NCBI RefSeq assembly: GCF_007994985.1
Contig: NZ_VOQF01000007.1
Location: 62,001 to 126,000, forward strand
Direction: 5' to 3'
Source: Metabacillus litoralis
GTDB taxonomy: Bacteria; Bacillota; Bacilli; Bacillales; Bacillaceae
DNA: 64,000 nt
Part shown: in pieces, positions 46,402 to 57,727 of the stretch
Numbering within the stretch: the stretch's first letter is position 1
Layout of the letters: the number at the start of each line of letters is the position of its first letter
Notes under the pieces: generated by a model
The model's database searches: none
Seen by the model: the letters and a program-made list of their open reading frames with translations, nothing else
What the model was told of the DNA's origin: nothing
Translations under genes and position numbers: made by a program

Positions 46402-47295
46402 TTATGGTGAATATGGATTAATATGCACAAGTACATTTTGTACATGCTCATGTTCACTCATTAACTTCTCTTTCACTAGCTTTCCAATGTTATGACCTTC
46501 TTCTACGGTTATATGTGGATCAACTGATATTTTTATATCTATAATGACATAATGCCCATGTTCACGTGCAAATAGTTCATCAATTTTTTTGATTCCACTT
46601 ATCTGACTTACCGTAGCTTTAAGTTCAGTAATATCTTCATCATGTAATACATGGTCCAAAGTTGTATGGATAGATTCTGAACCAAGTTTCCACGCCATCT
46701 TAATGACTAAAATGGCAACAAATAATCCTGCAACAGGATCAGCATACACAAGCCAATCTATACCTATCTCCTGACCAACAATAGCTGCACCTATTCCAAT
46801 TAAAGCAGCTATTGAAGAATAAACATCTGAGCGATGTTCATAAGCATTTGCAATGATTGCATCACTTTTTATTCTTTTACCCAATTTAAACTTGTATCGA
46901 AACATCCATTCTTTTACAACAATTGAAAAGATAACAGCATAAATAGCAAGAAGCTTTGGTGCTTCAATTTCATGAAAAAATGCTTCAATTGAAGATTTTC
47001 CAATTTCTAAGCCAACTAAAAATAACAAAACAGCTACAATTATTGCAGCAATTGATTCCGCCTTACCATGACCATAAGGATGGTCTTCATCAGGGGGTTG
47101 TTTGGCAGCACGCACACCTATAAAAACAGCTAGGGAGCCAGCAACATCTGATGCTGAATGAACGGCATCAGCGATCAAAGCGCGACTATCAGATATAACA
47201 CCAACTACTCCCTTTATAATTGCTAAAATGATATTTCCTACAACCCCTATCATTGCTGCAAATTCAGCTTGCTTAAAACGATCTTTGTTATTCAT
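46402..47295 (-). CDS. Cation diffusion facilitator (CDF) family exporter
   Basis: A 297-residue divalent-metal/proton antiporter with about six membrane segments and a C-terminal cytoplasmic ferredoxin-like domain. The metal-site motifs are HSASD in TM2 (His46, Asp50) and YEHRSD in TM5. At the position where zinc exporters usually have His there is Glu153, with Asp157 conserved. This may point to manganese, as in the Bacillus MneP-type CDFs, but that is inference. It is the second gene after secDF; GAGGTGG precedes the ATG. Confidence 0.9.
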   Translation of the reverse strand: MNNKDRFKQAEFAAMIGVVGNIILAIIKGVVGVISDSRALIADAVHSASDVAGSLAVFIGVRAAKQPPDEDHPYGHGKAESIAAIIVAVLLFLVGLEIGKSSIEAFFHEIEAPKLLAIYAVIFSIVVKEWMFRYKFKLGKRIKSDAIIANAYEHRSDVYSSIAALIGIGAAIVGQEIGIDWLVYADPVAGLFVAILVIKMAWKLGSESIHTTLDHVLHDEDITELKATVSQISGIKKIDELFAREHGHYVIIDIKISVDPHITVEEGHNIGKLVKEKLMSEHEHVQNVLVHINPYSP

Positions 47296-47350
47296 TTATT
47301 CCACCTCTTTAACTGTTATCCATATAATAACCAACTCTTATGAATAAATA

Positions 47351-47427
47351 AGGGTCATCCCCTCTATATGTATTGTTTAGTGAGCTAATTTCATCACTAT
47401 TTCTACATTTAAAAGAGGGGTGACCCT
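47351..47427 (-). terminator. Hairpin after secDF
   Basis: A 13-14-bp stem (AGGGTCATCCCCTC at 47351-47364 with 47415-47427) with a 50-nt AT-rich loop, starting 10 bp after the secDF stop. There is no clear U tract, so termination is uncertain. Confidence 0.5.
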
Positions 47428-47436
47428 AAAAATTAT

Positions 47437-49680
47437 TTAGATTTGTGGTTCATCACTTATATTAGATGGAACATCTTTTTTCTTAGTTAGCTGCTTCCCT
47501 TTCCAAATTAACCATAGCTGTGCAGCAATAAATAAAGATGAATATGTTCCAGAAACTAATCCTACTAACAAGGCAATGGAGAAGTTTGTTATTGATGAAC
47601 TACCGAAAATCATTAAAGCTATAACTGCTATTACAACCGTAAGAACAGTATTGATTGATCTTGTAAATGTTTGCTGTAAACTTCTGTTAACAATAAATTG
47701 TAAATCTTCGATTGTCTTAACCTTTTTCTTCTTATGAAGTTCCCTAATCCGGTCAAAGGTGACAATCGTATCATTTATCGAGTAACCGACTATTGTTAAG
47801 ACTGCTGCAATGAACGTAATATCAACCTCTAGTCGAGTAATGCTGAAGAAGGCAATAATAAAGAATGCATCATGTAACAGCGCCACAATCGATGCTAATG
47901 CCATATAAAACTCAAAGCGAATTGATACATAAATAATAATACCAATTGACGCAATAAGAACTCCTAGCATTGCATTTCTAGCTAGTTCTTCACCAACTGT
48001 TGGAGATACAGTACTAACATTTGGTTCTGAGCCATATTTTTCTTTAAAGTGATTTTTCACTTCAGCAATTTTTGGTTGATCTAAAACCGTTTTAAAACGA
48101 GCAACACCAACCTCGTTTTCGTTTCCAGCAAGAACAACATCATCAACCTCTATATCTAGTTTAGCCATTTCTGTTTCTACTTCTTCTGCTGTTAAACTTT
48201 TATCTGCTAAAACCTCTATTCGTGTACCACTAGCAAAATCTATACCTAAGTTTAATTTAAAAATAAGTAGAATGATAAAACCCGCTACAACTAAAACCGA
48301 AGATAACATGAAAAACTTTTTACGGTGTTTTAAGAAATCAACTTTATCAAATTGAGTTGGAGCAATCGTATCATCATCAGTATCTTCTATACTAAGTATA
48401 TGTTCTTTTTTAACACCAAAATAACCTTTCTTTTTATCTAACCAACGACTTTCAACTAATAACGCAAGTAGAATTCGTGTTAAGAAAACAGCCGTTAAAA
48501 AGCTAACAACAATACTAATGATTAACATTGTTGCAAAACCTTTAACAGAGCTTGTACCGAAGAAGAATAAAACAGCTCCTGCAAGCATCGTAGTTATGTT
48601 TGCATCAAAGATTGTTGCAAATGAACGTCTCGTTCCGGCCTTAAAGGCTGAGCGAACTGTTCTACCTAGCTTTAATTCTTCTTTTATCCGTTCGTATGTA
48701 ATAATATTTGCGTCAACTGCCATACCTACCCCAAGGATAAGTGCCGCTATTCCCGGTAATGTTAATACACCGTTCATCCAATCAAAGACCTGAAGAATAA
48801 CATAGATGTATGTTGATAATGTGATAACTGCAATAATACCAGGTAAACGATAGAAAAAAAGCATAAATAAGAAGATAACAGAAATCCCGATTATCCCAGC
48901 AAGTACTGTCTGGTCAAGTGCCTGCTCTCCAAATTGTGCACCAATTGATGTTGAATATAGCTCGTCTAACTTTACTGGAAGTGATCCCGCATTAAGTAGA
49001 TTTGCTAAATCCTGTGCTTCAGCAATTGTAAAGTTTCCTGTTATTGTTACATCTGTTTGATTAAAAACTTGATCTACATTTGGTGCTGAAAGAAACTTAG
49101 GATTTTCTTTTGTCACTTCTTCTTGATAAGAATCACCCTCTTCATAATCCAACCAAATTACTAGTTGGTTATATGGGGCATTTCCGACAATCTCTTGTGT
49201 TACTTCTTTGAACTTTGACGCTTCTTTAAGCTTAATTGCTACATTTGGAGCACCATTTTCATCAAATGACTGCTTAGAACCACTTTCAACTAAATCAGAG
49301 CCATTTAACATTTCTTTATCTTCATAATCACGAAATGTTAATTCTGCTTGTGTAGATAATATTTCACGAGCTTTATTTTGGTCACTAACTCCTGCAAGCT
49401 GAACGCGAATACGGTCTTCACCTTCAATTTGAATATTTGGTTCACTTACCCCAAGAACGTTTGCACGTCTTTGTAGAGCATTTACAGTACTTACTAAAAC
49501 TTCTCTATTTATTTCATCACCATCATTTGCTGGTAAAACTTCATAAAGGATTTCAAAGCCACCTTGTAAATCCAACCCTAAAATAATGTTATTTGTCACT
49601 TTGTTTGTGTTCATACCAATTAAGCTTCCCACAACAAGGACTAGTAGAAAAAACGCAATAATGCGTCCTCGCTTTATCAT
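47437..49680 (-). CDS. secDF: Fused protein translocase subunit SecDF
   Basis: A 747-residue fusion of SecD and SecF, the typical Bacillus arrangement. It drives late Sec export using proton motive force. The SecD half has the DLQGGFEI motif near the start, the P1 periplasmic domain and the GVGMAVDANIITYERIKEEL membrane motif. The SecF half starts near residue 440 with NLGIDFASGTR and holds GYSINDTIVTFDRIRE. About 12 membrane segments. GGAGGATACATA precedes the ATG. Upstream is comN. Confidence 0.97.
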   Translation of the reverse strand: MIKRGRIIAFFLLVLVVGSLIGMNTNKVTNNIILGLDLQGGFEILYEVLPANDGDEINREVLVSTVNALQRRANVLGVSEPNIQIEGEDRIRVQLAGVSDQNKAREILSTQAELTFRDYEDKEMLNGSDLVESGSKQSFDENGAPNVAIKLKEASKFKEVTQEIVGNAPYNQLVIWLDYEEGDSYQEEVTKENPKFLSAPNVDQVFNQTDVTITGNFTIAEAQDLANLLNAGSLPVKLDELYSTSIGAQFGEQALDQTVLAGIIGISVIFLFMLFFYRLPGIIAVITLSTYIYVILQVFDWMNGVLTLPGIAALILGVGMAVDANIITYERIKEELKLGRTVRSAFKAGTRRSFATIFDANITTMLAGAVLFFFGTSSVKGFATMLIISIVVSFLTAVFLTRILLALLVESRWLDKKKGYFGVKKEHILSIEDTDDDTIAPTQFDKVDFLKHRKKFFMLSSVLVVAGFIILLIFKLNLGIDFASGTRIEVLADKSLTAEEVETEMAKLDIEVDDVVLAGNENEVGVARFKTVLDQPKIAEVKNHFKEKYGSEPNVSTVSPTVGEELARNAMLGVLIASIGIIIYVSIRFEFYMALASIVALLHDAFFIIAFFSITRLEVDITFIAAVLTIVGYSINDTIVTFDRIRELHKKKKVKTIEDLQFIVNRSLQQTFTRSINTVLTVVIAVIALMIFGSSSITNFSIALLVGLVSGTYSSLFIAAQLWLIWKGKQLTKKKDVPSNISDEPQI

Positions 49681-49798
49681 TATGTATCCTCCTTAAATCA
49701 CATAAAAATATTGTAATTGAAATAGTATGGTAAAAAATCTTTGACTGTTAACTTCTACACTAAAAAATTATACGCTTTTATATTGAATGGAAGCAATG

Positions 49799-50092
49799 CT
49801 AAATAAGACCTTTTAGTAGATCTTTTCCTTCATCACTATCAAACCAGTTATCTTTTTTAAACGATTCGACTGTTGCATAGTTCATGAAGTCACCTACTTT
49901 AAGTGACAAAACATCACGAACAACTTCATGGACAAACAATTCAGGAGTTTTTCTCCATTTTTTATTTTTCAAGAAGTTCCATACCTTCTCTTCTGACACA
50001 TCACGATAGCCTAACAATATAAATTCCTCTAGCTTGCTTCTTATCGCTGGCTTTACATGATCTCTAAAACTATCAAATGGTTGCTTGTCCAT
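49799..50092 (-). CDS. comN: Post-transcriptional regulator ComN
   Basis: A 97-residue soluble protein of the ComN family, which in B. subtilis promotes accumulation of comE mRNA and localises through DivIVA. It shows the family's IRSKLEEFILLGYRDVSEE and WNFLKNKKWRKTPELFVHE segments. AGGAGAGG precedes the ATG. The position between secDF and spoVB matches yrzD/comN of B. subtilis. Confidence 0.93.
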   Translation of the reverse strand: MDKQPFDSFRDHVKPAIRSKLEEFILLGYRDVSEEKVWNFLKNKKWRKTPELFVHEVVRDVLSLKVGDFMNYATVESFKKDNWFDSDEGKDLLKGLI

Positions 50093-50232
50093 ATAACCTC
50101 TCCTTATTAAAAATTCTTATGTAAACTTTCAGTGTTCATATATTCTATACAGAACTTGTCATGCTTGGCCTAATCCTGTGCATATAGTAATTGTATAGCA
50201 TTACACGTTATTTGAGAAGGCAGGGGAAAGGA

Positions 50233-51801
50233 ATGTCAAAGCAAACGTTTCTAAAAGGAACGCTTATTTTAATATTAGCAGGATTTATCACACGTGTCTT
50301 AGGCTTTATTAATCGAATTGTTGTTGCAAGATTTATCGGTGAAGAAGGTGTAGGTTTATATATGATGGCTGTTCCTACACTCGTTTTAACTATTACCATT
50401 ACACAACTTGGCTTACCTGTAGCGATATCAAAATTAGTTGCTGAAGCTGAAGCTCAGGGAGATCAAAGAAAGATAAAGAAAATTCTTGTTGTTTCATTGT
50501 CTATTACAGGTTTGCTTAGCTTAATCTTCACTCCAACAATGTTTTTTCTTTCACCTTACCTAGCTGAATTATTTAGGGATAGTCGAACAGTATGGCCATT
50601 ATATGCGATTGCACCAGTTGTACCAATTGTTGCGATCTCGTCAGTTATTCGCGGTTATTTTCAAGGAAAACAAAACATGCGCCCTGCTGCTGTTTCTCAA
50701 GTATTAGAACAAATTGTTAGGATTTCATTAGTAGCCATCTTAACAAGTGCTTTCCTACCATACGGAATTGAATATGCGGCGGCTGGTGCTATGATTTCTG
50801 CTGTCATCGGAGAATTAGTTTCTCTTATTTACCTTTTAACCATGTTTAAGCTCAAGAAAAAAATGAGAATCCGAAGAAAGTTTTTTAAATCTGCTAAAAA
50901 TGGTAAAGATACTTTTCAACAATTAATGAGTATTGCATTACCAACTACTGGAAGCAGATTCATAGGATCCATTGCATGGTTTTTTGAACCTATCGTTGTA
51001 GCAAATAGTCTAGCCATAGCCGGTGTTGCAACAGCTGTTGCAACAAGTCAATATGGTGGACTAACTGGTTATGCACTACCATTACTTATGTTACCTTCTT
51101 TTATTACATATTCTCTTTCTACCTCATTGGTTCCTGCAATTAGTGAAGCAATGGCGCAAAATCAACTTAAGCTTGTTGAGCATCGACTTCAGCAGGCGAT
51201 TAGATTATCGATTGTAAGTGGTGGTCTTTCTTGTGTTGTGTTATATGTTTTTGCTGAACCATTGATGACTGTTATGTATGGTAGTAGTAAATCAGCCATT
51301 TTCGTTCAAGTAATGGCGCCATTTTTTATTTTCTACTATTTCCAAGGCCCATTACAAGCTGTTTTACAAGCATTGGACTTAGCTAAAGCAGCAATGATCA
51401 ATAGCCTAATAGGATCTGCAGTAAAAACCGCTTTAATCTTTGCCTTAGCAACAAGACCTTCATTGGGAATTATGGGAGCAGCTTTAGCAATAGTAATTGG
51501 TATCATGCTTGTTACATTATTACATTTCGCAACTGTAATGAAGGTTATACCATTCACTATATATGTGAAGGATTATATAAAAAGTGGTTTGACTATGGTC
51601 ATTTCTGGAGTAGCTGGTTACCTATTTTACGAAAATGTAATCCTTAATTCTTCAAGTATTCTTCGGTTAATATCAGCATTAACAGTTACATCCATCATCT
51701 ACTGCTTGCTGTTATTTGTTTTGAATTTAGTGGAAAAAGATGAAGTGAAACGGATACCTTATGTTGGTGGATTTTTAGCAAAATTAATACCTGTTAAATA
51801 A
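50233..51801 (+). CDS. spoVB: Stage V sporulation protein B (MOP flippase superfamily)
   Basis: A 522-residue polytopic protein of the MurJ/Wzx-type MOP superfamily, required for spore cortex synthesis; a lipid-precursor flippase role is proposed for the family. About 14 membrane segments. The N-terminus LILAGFITRVLGFINRIVVA and the GSRFIGSIAWFFEPIVVA segment are typical. The start at 50233 follows GGGGAAAGGA; 14 in-frame codons upstream were excluded. It is divergent from comN. A GCATATAG ahead of it is a possible sigma-E -35, not convincing. Confidence 0.96.
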   Translation: MSKQTFLKGTLILILAGFITRVLGFINRIVVARFIGEEGVGLYMMAVPTLVLTITITQLGLPVAISKLVAEAEAQGDQRKIKKILVVSLSITGLLSLIFTPTMFFLSPYLAELFRDSRTVWPLYAIAPVVPIVAISSVIRGYFQGKQNMRPAAVSQVLEQIVRISLVAILTSAFLPYGIEYAAAGAMISAVIGELVSLIYLLTMFKLKKKMRIRRKFFKSAKNGKDTFQQLMSIALPTTGSRFIGSIAWFFEPIVVANSLAIAGVATAVATSQYGGLTGYALPLLMLPSFITYSLSTSLVPAISEAMAQNQLKLVEHRLQQAIRLSIVSGGLSCVVLYVFAEPLMTVMYGSSKSAIFVQVMAPFFIFYYFQGPLQAVLQALDLAKAAMINSLIGSAVKTALIFALATRPSLGIMGAALAIVIGIMLVTLLHFATVMKVIPFTIYVKDYIKSGLTMVISGVAGYLFYENVILNSSSILRLISALTVTSIIYCLLLFVLNLVEKDEVKRIPYVGGFLAKLIPVK

Positions 51802-51811
51802 TTGCCAATAC

Positions 51812-51850
51812 AAAAAATCGACAGCTATATGACCTAGCTGTCGATTTTTT
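51812..51850. terminator. Bidirectional terminator after spoVB
   Basis: A 16-bp perfect stem starting AAAAAATCGACAGCTA, 7-nt loop, ending in TTTTTT. A and T runs at both sides allow use by spoVB and by yrbG from the other strand, although yrbG ends 100 bp away. Confidence 0.9.
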
Positions 51851-51953
51851 GTATCCTGTTACTTTTAAAAATAGTAGTAAATTGAAAACAACAGGTTAAT
51901 AAACAGGCGAAAAAAAGTATGGTTTTATCCCTATCCTCAGTAAATAGGATATT

Positions 51954-52610
51954 CTATTTTTTTTCATCCTTTATATCAATAAAAAAAATCCCTTTTCCAA
52001 AGGTACATAATGATATTGCACTAATATCTTTATATCCTAATTTACGAAGCTGCTGCCTTAACCATAGATTATTTTTGTCAATTACTTTTAAATTGTCTTC
52101 ATTTATCTGTCCATCAACAATTAGTGGCACCTGCAGCTCAGGTTGCTTTTTTTGCTTTTTTTGTTTTTCTATTACTGAAAGTTTGCCAGTTGGCTCTAAA
52201 ATGGCAAATTCGACGTCGGCCACATTACTAATATTTTTATCGCGTAATTGTGTCATTAAATCATCAAAATTATAACGTTGTGTTTTCATGGCATGCTCAT
52301 CCACTTTTCCCCGATTTATGATGATTGTTGGTTTTCCATCTAATAGATGTCTAATTTTTTGGTTTTTCAAAGACAAGTAGGCGAGAGAGATTTGAATAAT
52401 CATTAATAAGGTCATTGGAACAACTGTATGAATTAATGGATCTTTTTCGTCCTCAATAGCTGTAACAGCCATTTCAGCGATCATAATAAAAACCACTAAA
52501 TCGAGTATACTTAATTCTCCAATCTCCCTTTTACCCATTAAACGAAAAATAATAACGATTAAGAAATAAAGAAAAAGTGTACGAGCCACAATGGTTAGAA
52601 ACCACTCCAT
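51954..52610 (-). CDS. yrbG: DUF421 membrane protein YrbG
   Basis: A 218-residue protein with three N-terminal membrane segments ([52 protein letters not shown]) and a cytoplasmic DUF421/YetF-like domain with the conserved [14 protein letters not shown] and [19 protein letters not shown]. SpoVB-YrbG adjacency is kept from B. subtilis, though on opposite strands here as there. Related YetF proteins occur in the spore; the function is unknown. GGAGGCC precedes the ATG. Confidence 0.9.
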   Translation of the reverse strand: MEWFLTIVARTLFLYFLIVIIFRLMGKREIGELSILDLVVFIMIAEMAVTAIEDEKDPLIHTVVPMTLLMIIQISLAYLSLKNQKIRHLLDGKPTIIINRGKVDEHAMKTQRYNFDDLMTQLRDKNISNVADVEFAILEPTGKLSVIEKQKKQKKQPELQVPLIVDGQINEDNLKVIDKNNLWLRQQLRKLGYKDISAISLCTFGKGIFFIDIKDEKK

Positions 52611-52685
52611 AATATGGCCTCCTTATCAGCATGCAGTTTATTATTACTTAGTTTGAGCGATAAGTTTATATTTATGTAACTGTAT

Positions 52686-53978
52686 TTAATTTGTAAAATG
52701 AATTAGATATCTAAAATAGATATAAATAGATGAAATAAAAAGAGATATGATCACTATTGGGAAACCTACCTTTAGAAACTCAATAAAGCTTATATGCTCT
52801 TTTTCTTTGGCTGCTAATCCTGCGACAACTAAATTTGAGCTTGCACCTAACAACGTTCCATTTCCACCTAAGCAAGCACCTAGTGCCAATGACCACCATA
52901 AAGGATCGAGATTTGTCATACCATAATCCTGGAATTCTGTTATAACTGGGATCATTGCCGCTACAAACGGGATATTATCTACAAAACCTGATAACACTCC
53001 TGTCATCCAAAGAATTAACATAGAAGTCTTCGGTAAATCACCTTCAGTATAAAACACTAGGCCCCTAGCTAATTCATCGATTATTCCAACCTCTTCAAGA
53101 CCTCCAATTAACATAAATAAACCGATAAAGAAAAATAATGTTCCCCACTCCACCTGTTTAAAAACCTCTTCAGGTTTGTACTCATCCTCAGTTAACAAAA
53201 GCAATAATAATGCACCTGCTAAAGAAACACTTGTTAAATCTATGTGAAGAATCGGATTTAATACAAAACCAGATATCGTCATACAGAGTACAGCTAGTGA
53301 TTTAGGTAACGCTGCTGTTACTTTTAAGTAGTCAGATGCTTTTATTGAAGATAATTTCACTTGATCAATGTGATTTACATTTAACTTACTCCAGTAAAGA
53401 ATGATTAAATAAATTAATACAACTGCATAGATAATTAAAACAATCGGACTCAAGTGAAAAAGAAAAGCATTGAATGTTAAATGCTCCACCGCCTGACCGA
53501 TCATAATATTAGGTGGATCACCAATTAAAGTTGCTGTTCCTCCAATATTAGAAGCAATGATTATAGAGATTAAGTAAGGCATTGCAGGAATATCAAGCAT
53601 TCTAACTATTGTTAAGATGATTGGAACTAATAACAAAACCATCGTTACATTTGCCAAAAATGCTGAGCCAATTGCAGTTAATGTAGATATCACTATGAGA
53701 AGTGGTATCGGCTTTCCTCCAACTGCTTTTGCCATAACGATCGCGACATATTCAAATACACCTGTTTGACTTGTAATAATAACAATAAGCATCATTGAAA
53801 ATAATAAAGCGATTGTATTCCAATCAATATATGATAAAAAAGCTTTGTTCACATCATATATCCCTACTATGAGCATAACAACTCCGCCAAATCCTGCTGC
53901 TACAGCTCTATCAATTTTTTCAGTCATAATAATAAAATATGTTACGAGAAAGATGATAACAGTTAAAATTGTAAGCAT
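52686..53978 (-). CDS. ArsB/NhaD-type ion permease
   Basis: A 430-residue IT-superfamily transporter with about 11 membrane segments. Two internal signature helices, NIGGTATLIGDPPNIMIGQA and CLGGNGTLLGASSNLVVAGL, form the paired substrate-binding hairpins of the ArsB/NhaD/CitM group. The substrate cannot be told from sequence; no arsR or arsC is nearby, so arsenite export is not supported, and an organic-anion or Na+/H+ role is possible. GGGGG precedes the ATG. Next to yrbG on the same strand. Confidence 0.88.
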   Translation of the reverse strand: MLTILTVIIFLVTYFIIMTEKIDRAVAAGFGGVVMLIVGIYDVNKAFLSYIDWNTIALLFSMMLIVIITSQTGVFEYVAIVMAKAVGGKPIPLLIVISTLTAIGSAFLANVTMVLLLVPIILTIVRMLDIPAMPYLISIIIASNIGGTATLIGDPPNIMIGQAVEHLTFNAFLFHLSPIVLIIYAVVLIYLIILYWSKLNVNHIDQVKLSSIKASDYLKVTAALPKSLAVLCMTISGFVLNPILHIDLTSVSLAGALLLLLLTEDEYKPEEVFKQVEWGTLFFFIGLFMLIGGLEEVGIIDELARGLVFYTEGDLPKTSMLILWMTGVLSGFVDNIPFVAAMIPVITEFQDYGMTNLDPLWWSLALGACLGGNGTLLGASSNLVVAGLAAKEKEHISFIEFLKVGFPIVIISLFISSIYIYFRYLIHFTN

Positions 53979-54069
53979 CGTTTATCCCCCTTGAAAGCAC
54001 AAATGTCCTAGTGCTTTGCTTCATGTGCACTTTTAGTACAACAATTTCTCTATATGCTTTATTAGCTTT

Positions 54070-54140
54070 TTGAAACTTTTATATGGCTATTTTCATAAAC
54101 TATGTTACTCCTAGAACTTCGATTTAAAAACAAAGCAACA
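54070..54140. repeat. Degenerate R2 remnant in the gap before yrzE
   Basis: ATGGCTATTTTCATAAACTATG and, further on, ACAAAGCAACAAAGC recall R2 ends. The rest of the 390-bp gap from 53979 to 54369 holds no gene I can support. Confidence 0.4.
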
Positions 54141-54369
54141 AAGCAATCTACCCTTTCATATAAGCATTAAAAATCTATCTATAGTATTATTGATTTCTTT
54201 TCAATGTTTTTTAGTATCTACCACCATGGTACATGTCCTCTTTACCATCATATGATGCAAGTCCACTAAAATATTTATAGTCTTTTTTTTTCTTCTATGA
54301 ATATTCTGTAATAAGACGAGCTACAACAAGCTTTGGTACTTTTTTTATTTTTTAGGGGGGGACGTTAAA

Positions 54370-54756
54370 ATGGAAACAAAAAGATGGGGAAAAGCGATTC
54401 TTTATGGTCTCATTACAATATTTGTGATCGCTTTAGTGACAAGCTTAACTTTTTCTTTATTATTAAAATTTACTAGTCTCACAGAATCTTCTATTACATG
54501 GGTATTACTAGGCATTTCATTATTGACTTTATTTATCGGTGGATTTGTTGCTGGAGGTAATGGTAAAGAAAAGGGTTGGTTAATTGGGGGGATAACTGCG
54601 TTACTTTATTCGCTAATTATTCTTCTATTTAAATTTTTGGGTCACGGACAGGTATTTACTACTGAAGAGTTGATGTATCATGGAGGATTTTTATTAATTG
54701 CAATGTTAGGTGGAGTTTTTGGCGTTAATTTGTCTGCATCAAGAGAAGGTAAATAA
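54370..54756 (+). CDS. yrzE: TIGR04086 family membrane protein YrzE
   Basis: A 128-residue protein with four membrane segments: AILYGLITIFVIALVTSLTF, SSITWVLLGISLLTLFIGGF, WLIGGITALLYSLIILLFKF and GGFLLIATLGG-like GGFLLIAMLGGVFGVNL. The layout, and GGFVAGGNGKEKGWLIG in the centre, match the TIGR04086 family. Function unknown. GGGGGGG precedes the ATG. It is divergent from the permease and convergent with yajC. Confidence 0.87.
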   Translation: METKRWGKAILYGLITIFVIALVTSLTFSLLLKFTSLTESSITWVLLGISLLTLFIGGFVAGGNGKEKGWLIGGITALLYSLIILLFKFLGHGQVFTTEELMYHGGFLLIAMLGGVFGVNLSASREGK

Positions 54757-54901
54757 GATGGTGCATTTTGTCATCACCGATAAACTAAGATGAGCATTGA
54801 CTGAGTTCCTAGGGAGATAATCTGAAGACATATAGGACATACCATTCGCTAGACACCGATACTAGGTTACCTTTCTTTCCTTATAAAAGACCATACAAAA
54901 A

Positions 54902-54923
54902 AAACAGGGGTTAATCCCTGTTT
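54902..54923 (-). terminator. yajC terminator
   Basis: AAACAGGG (54902-54909) pairs with CCCTGTTT (54916-54923) and is followed by TTTTTTT on the minus strand, 23 bp after the yajC stop. It closes the ruvA-to-yajC operon. Confidence 0.88.
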
Positions 54924-54945
54924 CTTTTTGTATGTATCTTACTTA

Positions 54946-55206
54946 TTAGTCTTTTGGTACTTCACGTACTGAACGACGATCAAACGTTAAACGAGTACCG
55001 TCACCAACTTTTAAGACAATCTTATTTTCATCGATTGAATCAAGAATACCGTGAAGTCCGCCAATTGTAATAATCTTGTCGCCTTTTTGTAGGCTGTTCT
55101 GCATTTCGCGAACCGCTTTTTGTTGCTTTTGTTGCGGACGAATTAGCAAGAAGTAAAAGATCGCAAACATTAACACTAACGGTAAAACTGTTGTTAACAT
55201 ATCCAT
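54946..55206 (-). CDS. yajC: Preprotein translocase subunit YajC
   Basis: An 86-residue accessory of SecDF. One N-terminal membrane segment (LTTVLPLVLMFAIFYFLLI) is followed by the family RPQQKQQKAVREMQNSLQKG and a C-terminal beta domain (GDKIITIGGLHGILDSID). Length is typical. GGGGTGA precedes the ATG. Last gene of ruvA-ruvB-(DUF2905)-queA-tgt-yajC. Confidence 0.96.
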   Translation of the reverse strand: MDMLTTVLPLVLMFAIFYFLLIRPQQKQQKAVREMQNSLQKGDKIITIGGLHGILDSIDENKIVLKVGDGTRLTFDRRSVREVPKD

Positions 55207-55232
55207 TGAATATCACCCCTTTCAAGCATGTA

Positions 55233-56378
<1,146 letters not shown>

Positions 56379-56468
56379 CTATATTTCCTCCTTAATAGAA
56401 AGTGTATGTTATTATCCAAAGAAGATATGAACATACACTAATTAACTGTCTTAATTATCTTACTAAAA

Positions 56469-57497
56469 TTAAATAATTAGCATGGCATCTCCAAAACTAA
56501 AAAATCTATACTGCTCTTTTACAGCTGTTTCATATGCGTTCATGACATTTTCTCTTGAAGCAAGAGCACTGACTAACATAATAAGCGAAGATTTAGGAAG
56601 ATGGAAATTTGTAATCATTCCATCAATACCTTTAAATTCGTATCCTGGATAAATAAAGATATTTGTCCAACCGTTTTCTGAAACATATTGACCATTATGC
56701 TTTGATGCAATGGTTTCAAGCGTTCTAGTAGATGTTGTACCGACAGAAATAATACGGCCACCTTTTGCCCTTGTTTCATTTAAAAGGGCTGCAGTACCTT
56801 CTGTAACTTGATAGAATTCTGCATGCATTTCATGCTCCTCCACTGTATCTGCACTTACAGGCCGAAATGTGCCCAAACCAACATGAAGAGTTATAAAAGC
56901 AATATGTACCCCTTTTGATTTAAGTTGCTCAAGAATCTCCTCTGTAAAATGTAAACCAGCTGTCGGTGCAGCTGCTGACCCTATTTCACGAGAAAAAACA
57001 GTTTGATATCTCTCACGATCATCTAATTGTTCTTTAATATATGGTGGGAGAGGCATTTCTCCAAGTGTTTCAAGTACTTCATAAAAAATACCTTCATAGT
57101 CAAACTTTAATAATCGTCCACCATGTTCACTAGATCCAACACATGTAGCTTTCATGACACCTGAACCAAATGTAACGACTGTTCCTTCTTTGACACGCTT
57201 TGCAGGTTTAACAAGTGTTTCCCACACATTATCTTCCTGTTGTTTTAATAAGAGAATTTCAATACTTGCACCCGTGTCTTCTTTTACACCAAAAAGTCTT
57301 GCAGGCATAACTCTTGTATTATTCAACACAAGACAATCACCTTCATTGAAATAATCAATAATTGCCTTAAAAGACTCATGCTTTATTTCTCCTGTTTCTT
57401 TTTTTAGAACCATTAACCTTGAAGCATCTCTTTCCATAAGAGGAACCTGAGCAATCAGCTCTTCTGGGAGATGAAAATCAAATAATTCTACCTTCAA
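56469..57497 (-). CDS. queA: S-adenosylmethionine:tRNA ribosyltransferase-isomerase
   Basis: Transfers and isomerises the ribosyl part of SAM onto preQ1-34 of tRNA to make epoxyqueuosine. The 342 residues include [10 protein letters not shown]-type [34 protein letters not shown] and [10 protein letters not shown]. The TTG at 57497 (MKVELFDF) follows AGGTGAG and matches family starts; a GTG three codons earlier lies inside that site. Between ruvB/DUF2905 and tgt. Confidence 0.96.
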   Translation of the reverse strand: MKVELFDFHLPEELIAQVPLMERDASRLMVLKKETGEIKHESFKAIIDYFNEGDCLVLNNTRVMPARLFGVKEDTGASIEILLLKQQEDNVWETLVKPAKRVKEGTVVTFGSGVMKATCVGSSEHGGRLLKFDYEGIFYEVLETLGEMPLPPYIKEQLDDRERYQTVFSREIGSAAAPTAGLHFTEEILEQLKSKGVHIAFITLHVGLGTFRPVSADTVEEHEMHAEFYQVTEGTAALLNETRAKGGRIISVGTTSTRTLETIASKHNGQYVSENGWTNIFIYPGYEFKGIDGMITNFHLPKSSLIMLVSALASRENVMNAYETAVKEQYRFFSFGDAMLII

Positions 57498-57526
57498 TAA
57501 ACTCACCTATTTTCTATCTAAACTTG

Positions 57527-57727
57527 TTACTTAAAACGACCTAAAATTGAAAAGACAATTGATAGCACTATGCTTATTACAATACAAGTTACTATTGGAA
57601 AAAAGACTGTGGTATTTCCTTTTTTAAAAATAAGGTCACCAGGTAGTTTACCAATAAATTGCATGAAAAATCCAATAACTAAAAGTAATCCACCTAATAT
57701 CATGAGTATCTTAGGAAATTCAGTCAT
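57527..57727 (-). CDS. DUF2905 family membrane protein
   Basis: A 66-residue protein with two hydrophobic helices ([20 protein letters not shown] and [20 protein letters not shown]) joined by the DUF2905 signature [18 protein letters not shown]. Function unknown. Its ATG overlaps the ruvB stop (ATGACTGA), so it is translationally coupled; the longer frame upstream is ruvB sequence. B. subtilis has a like gene (yrzS) after ruvB. Confidence 0.88.
   Translation of the reverse strand: MTEFPKILMILGGLLLVIGFFMQFIGKLPGDLIFKKGNTTVFFPIVTCIVISIVLSIVFSILGRFK

Noticed and set aside
52686-53978. Arsenite efflux system
   Set aside because: The permease belongs to the broad ArsB/NhaD group but there is no arsR, arsC or acr3 nearby.
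54206-54300. Minus-strand peptide-like stretch ending DMYHGGRY then stop
   Set aside because: No start codon or ribosome-binding site; an in-frame TAG lies a few codons upstream of a poly-A run. A decayed small gene cannot be excluded but is not supported.
54757-54895. Possible structured RNA between yrzE and yajC
   Set aside because: CACCGATA occurs twice, but as a direct repeat, and I could find no stable stem or known family.
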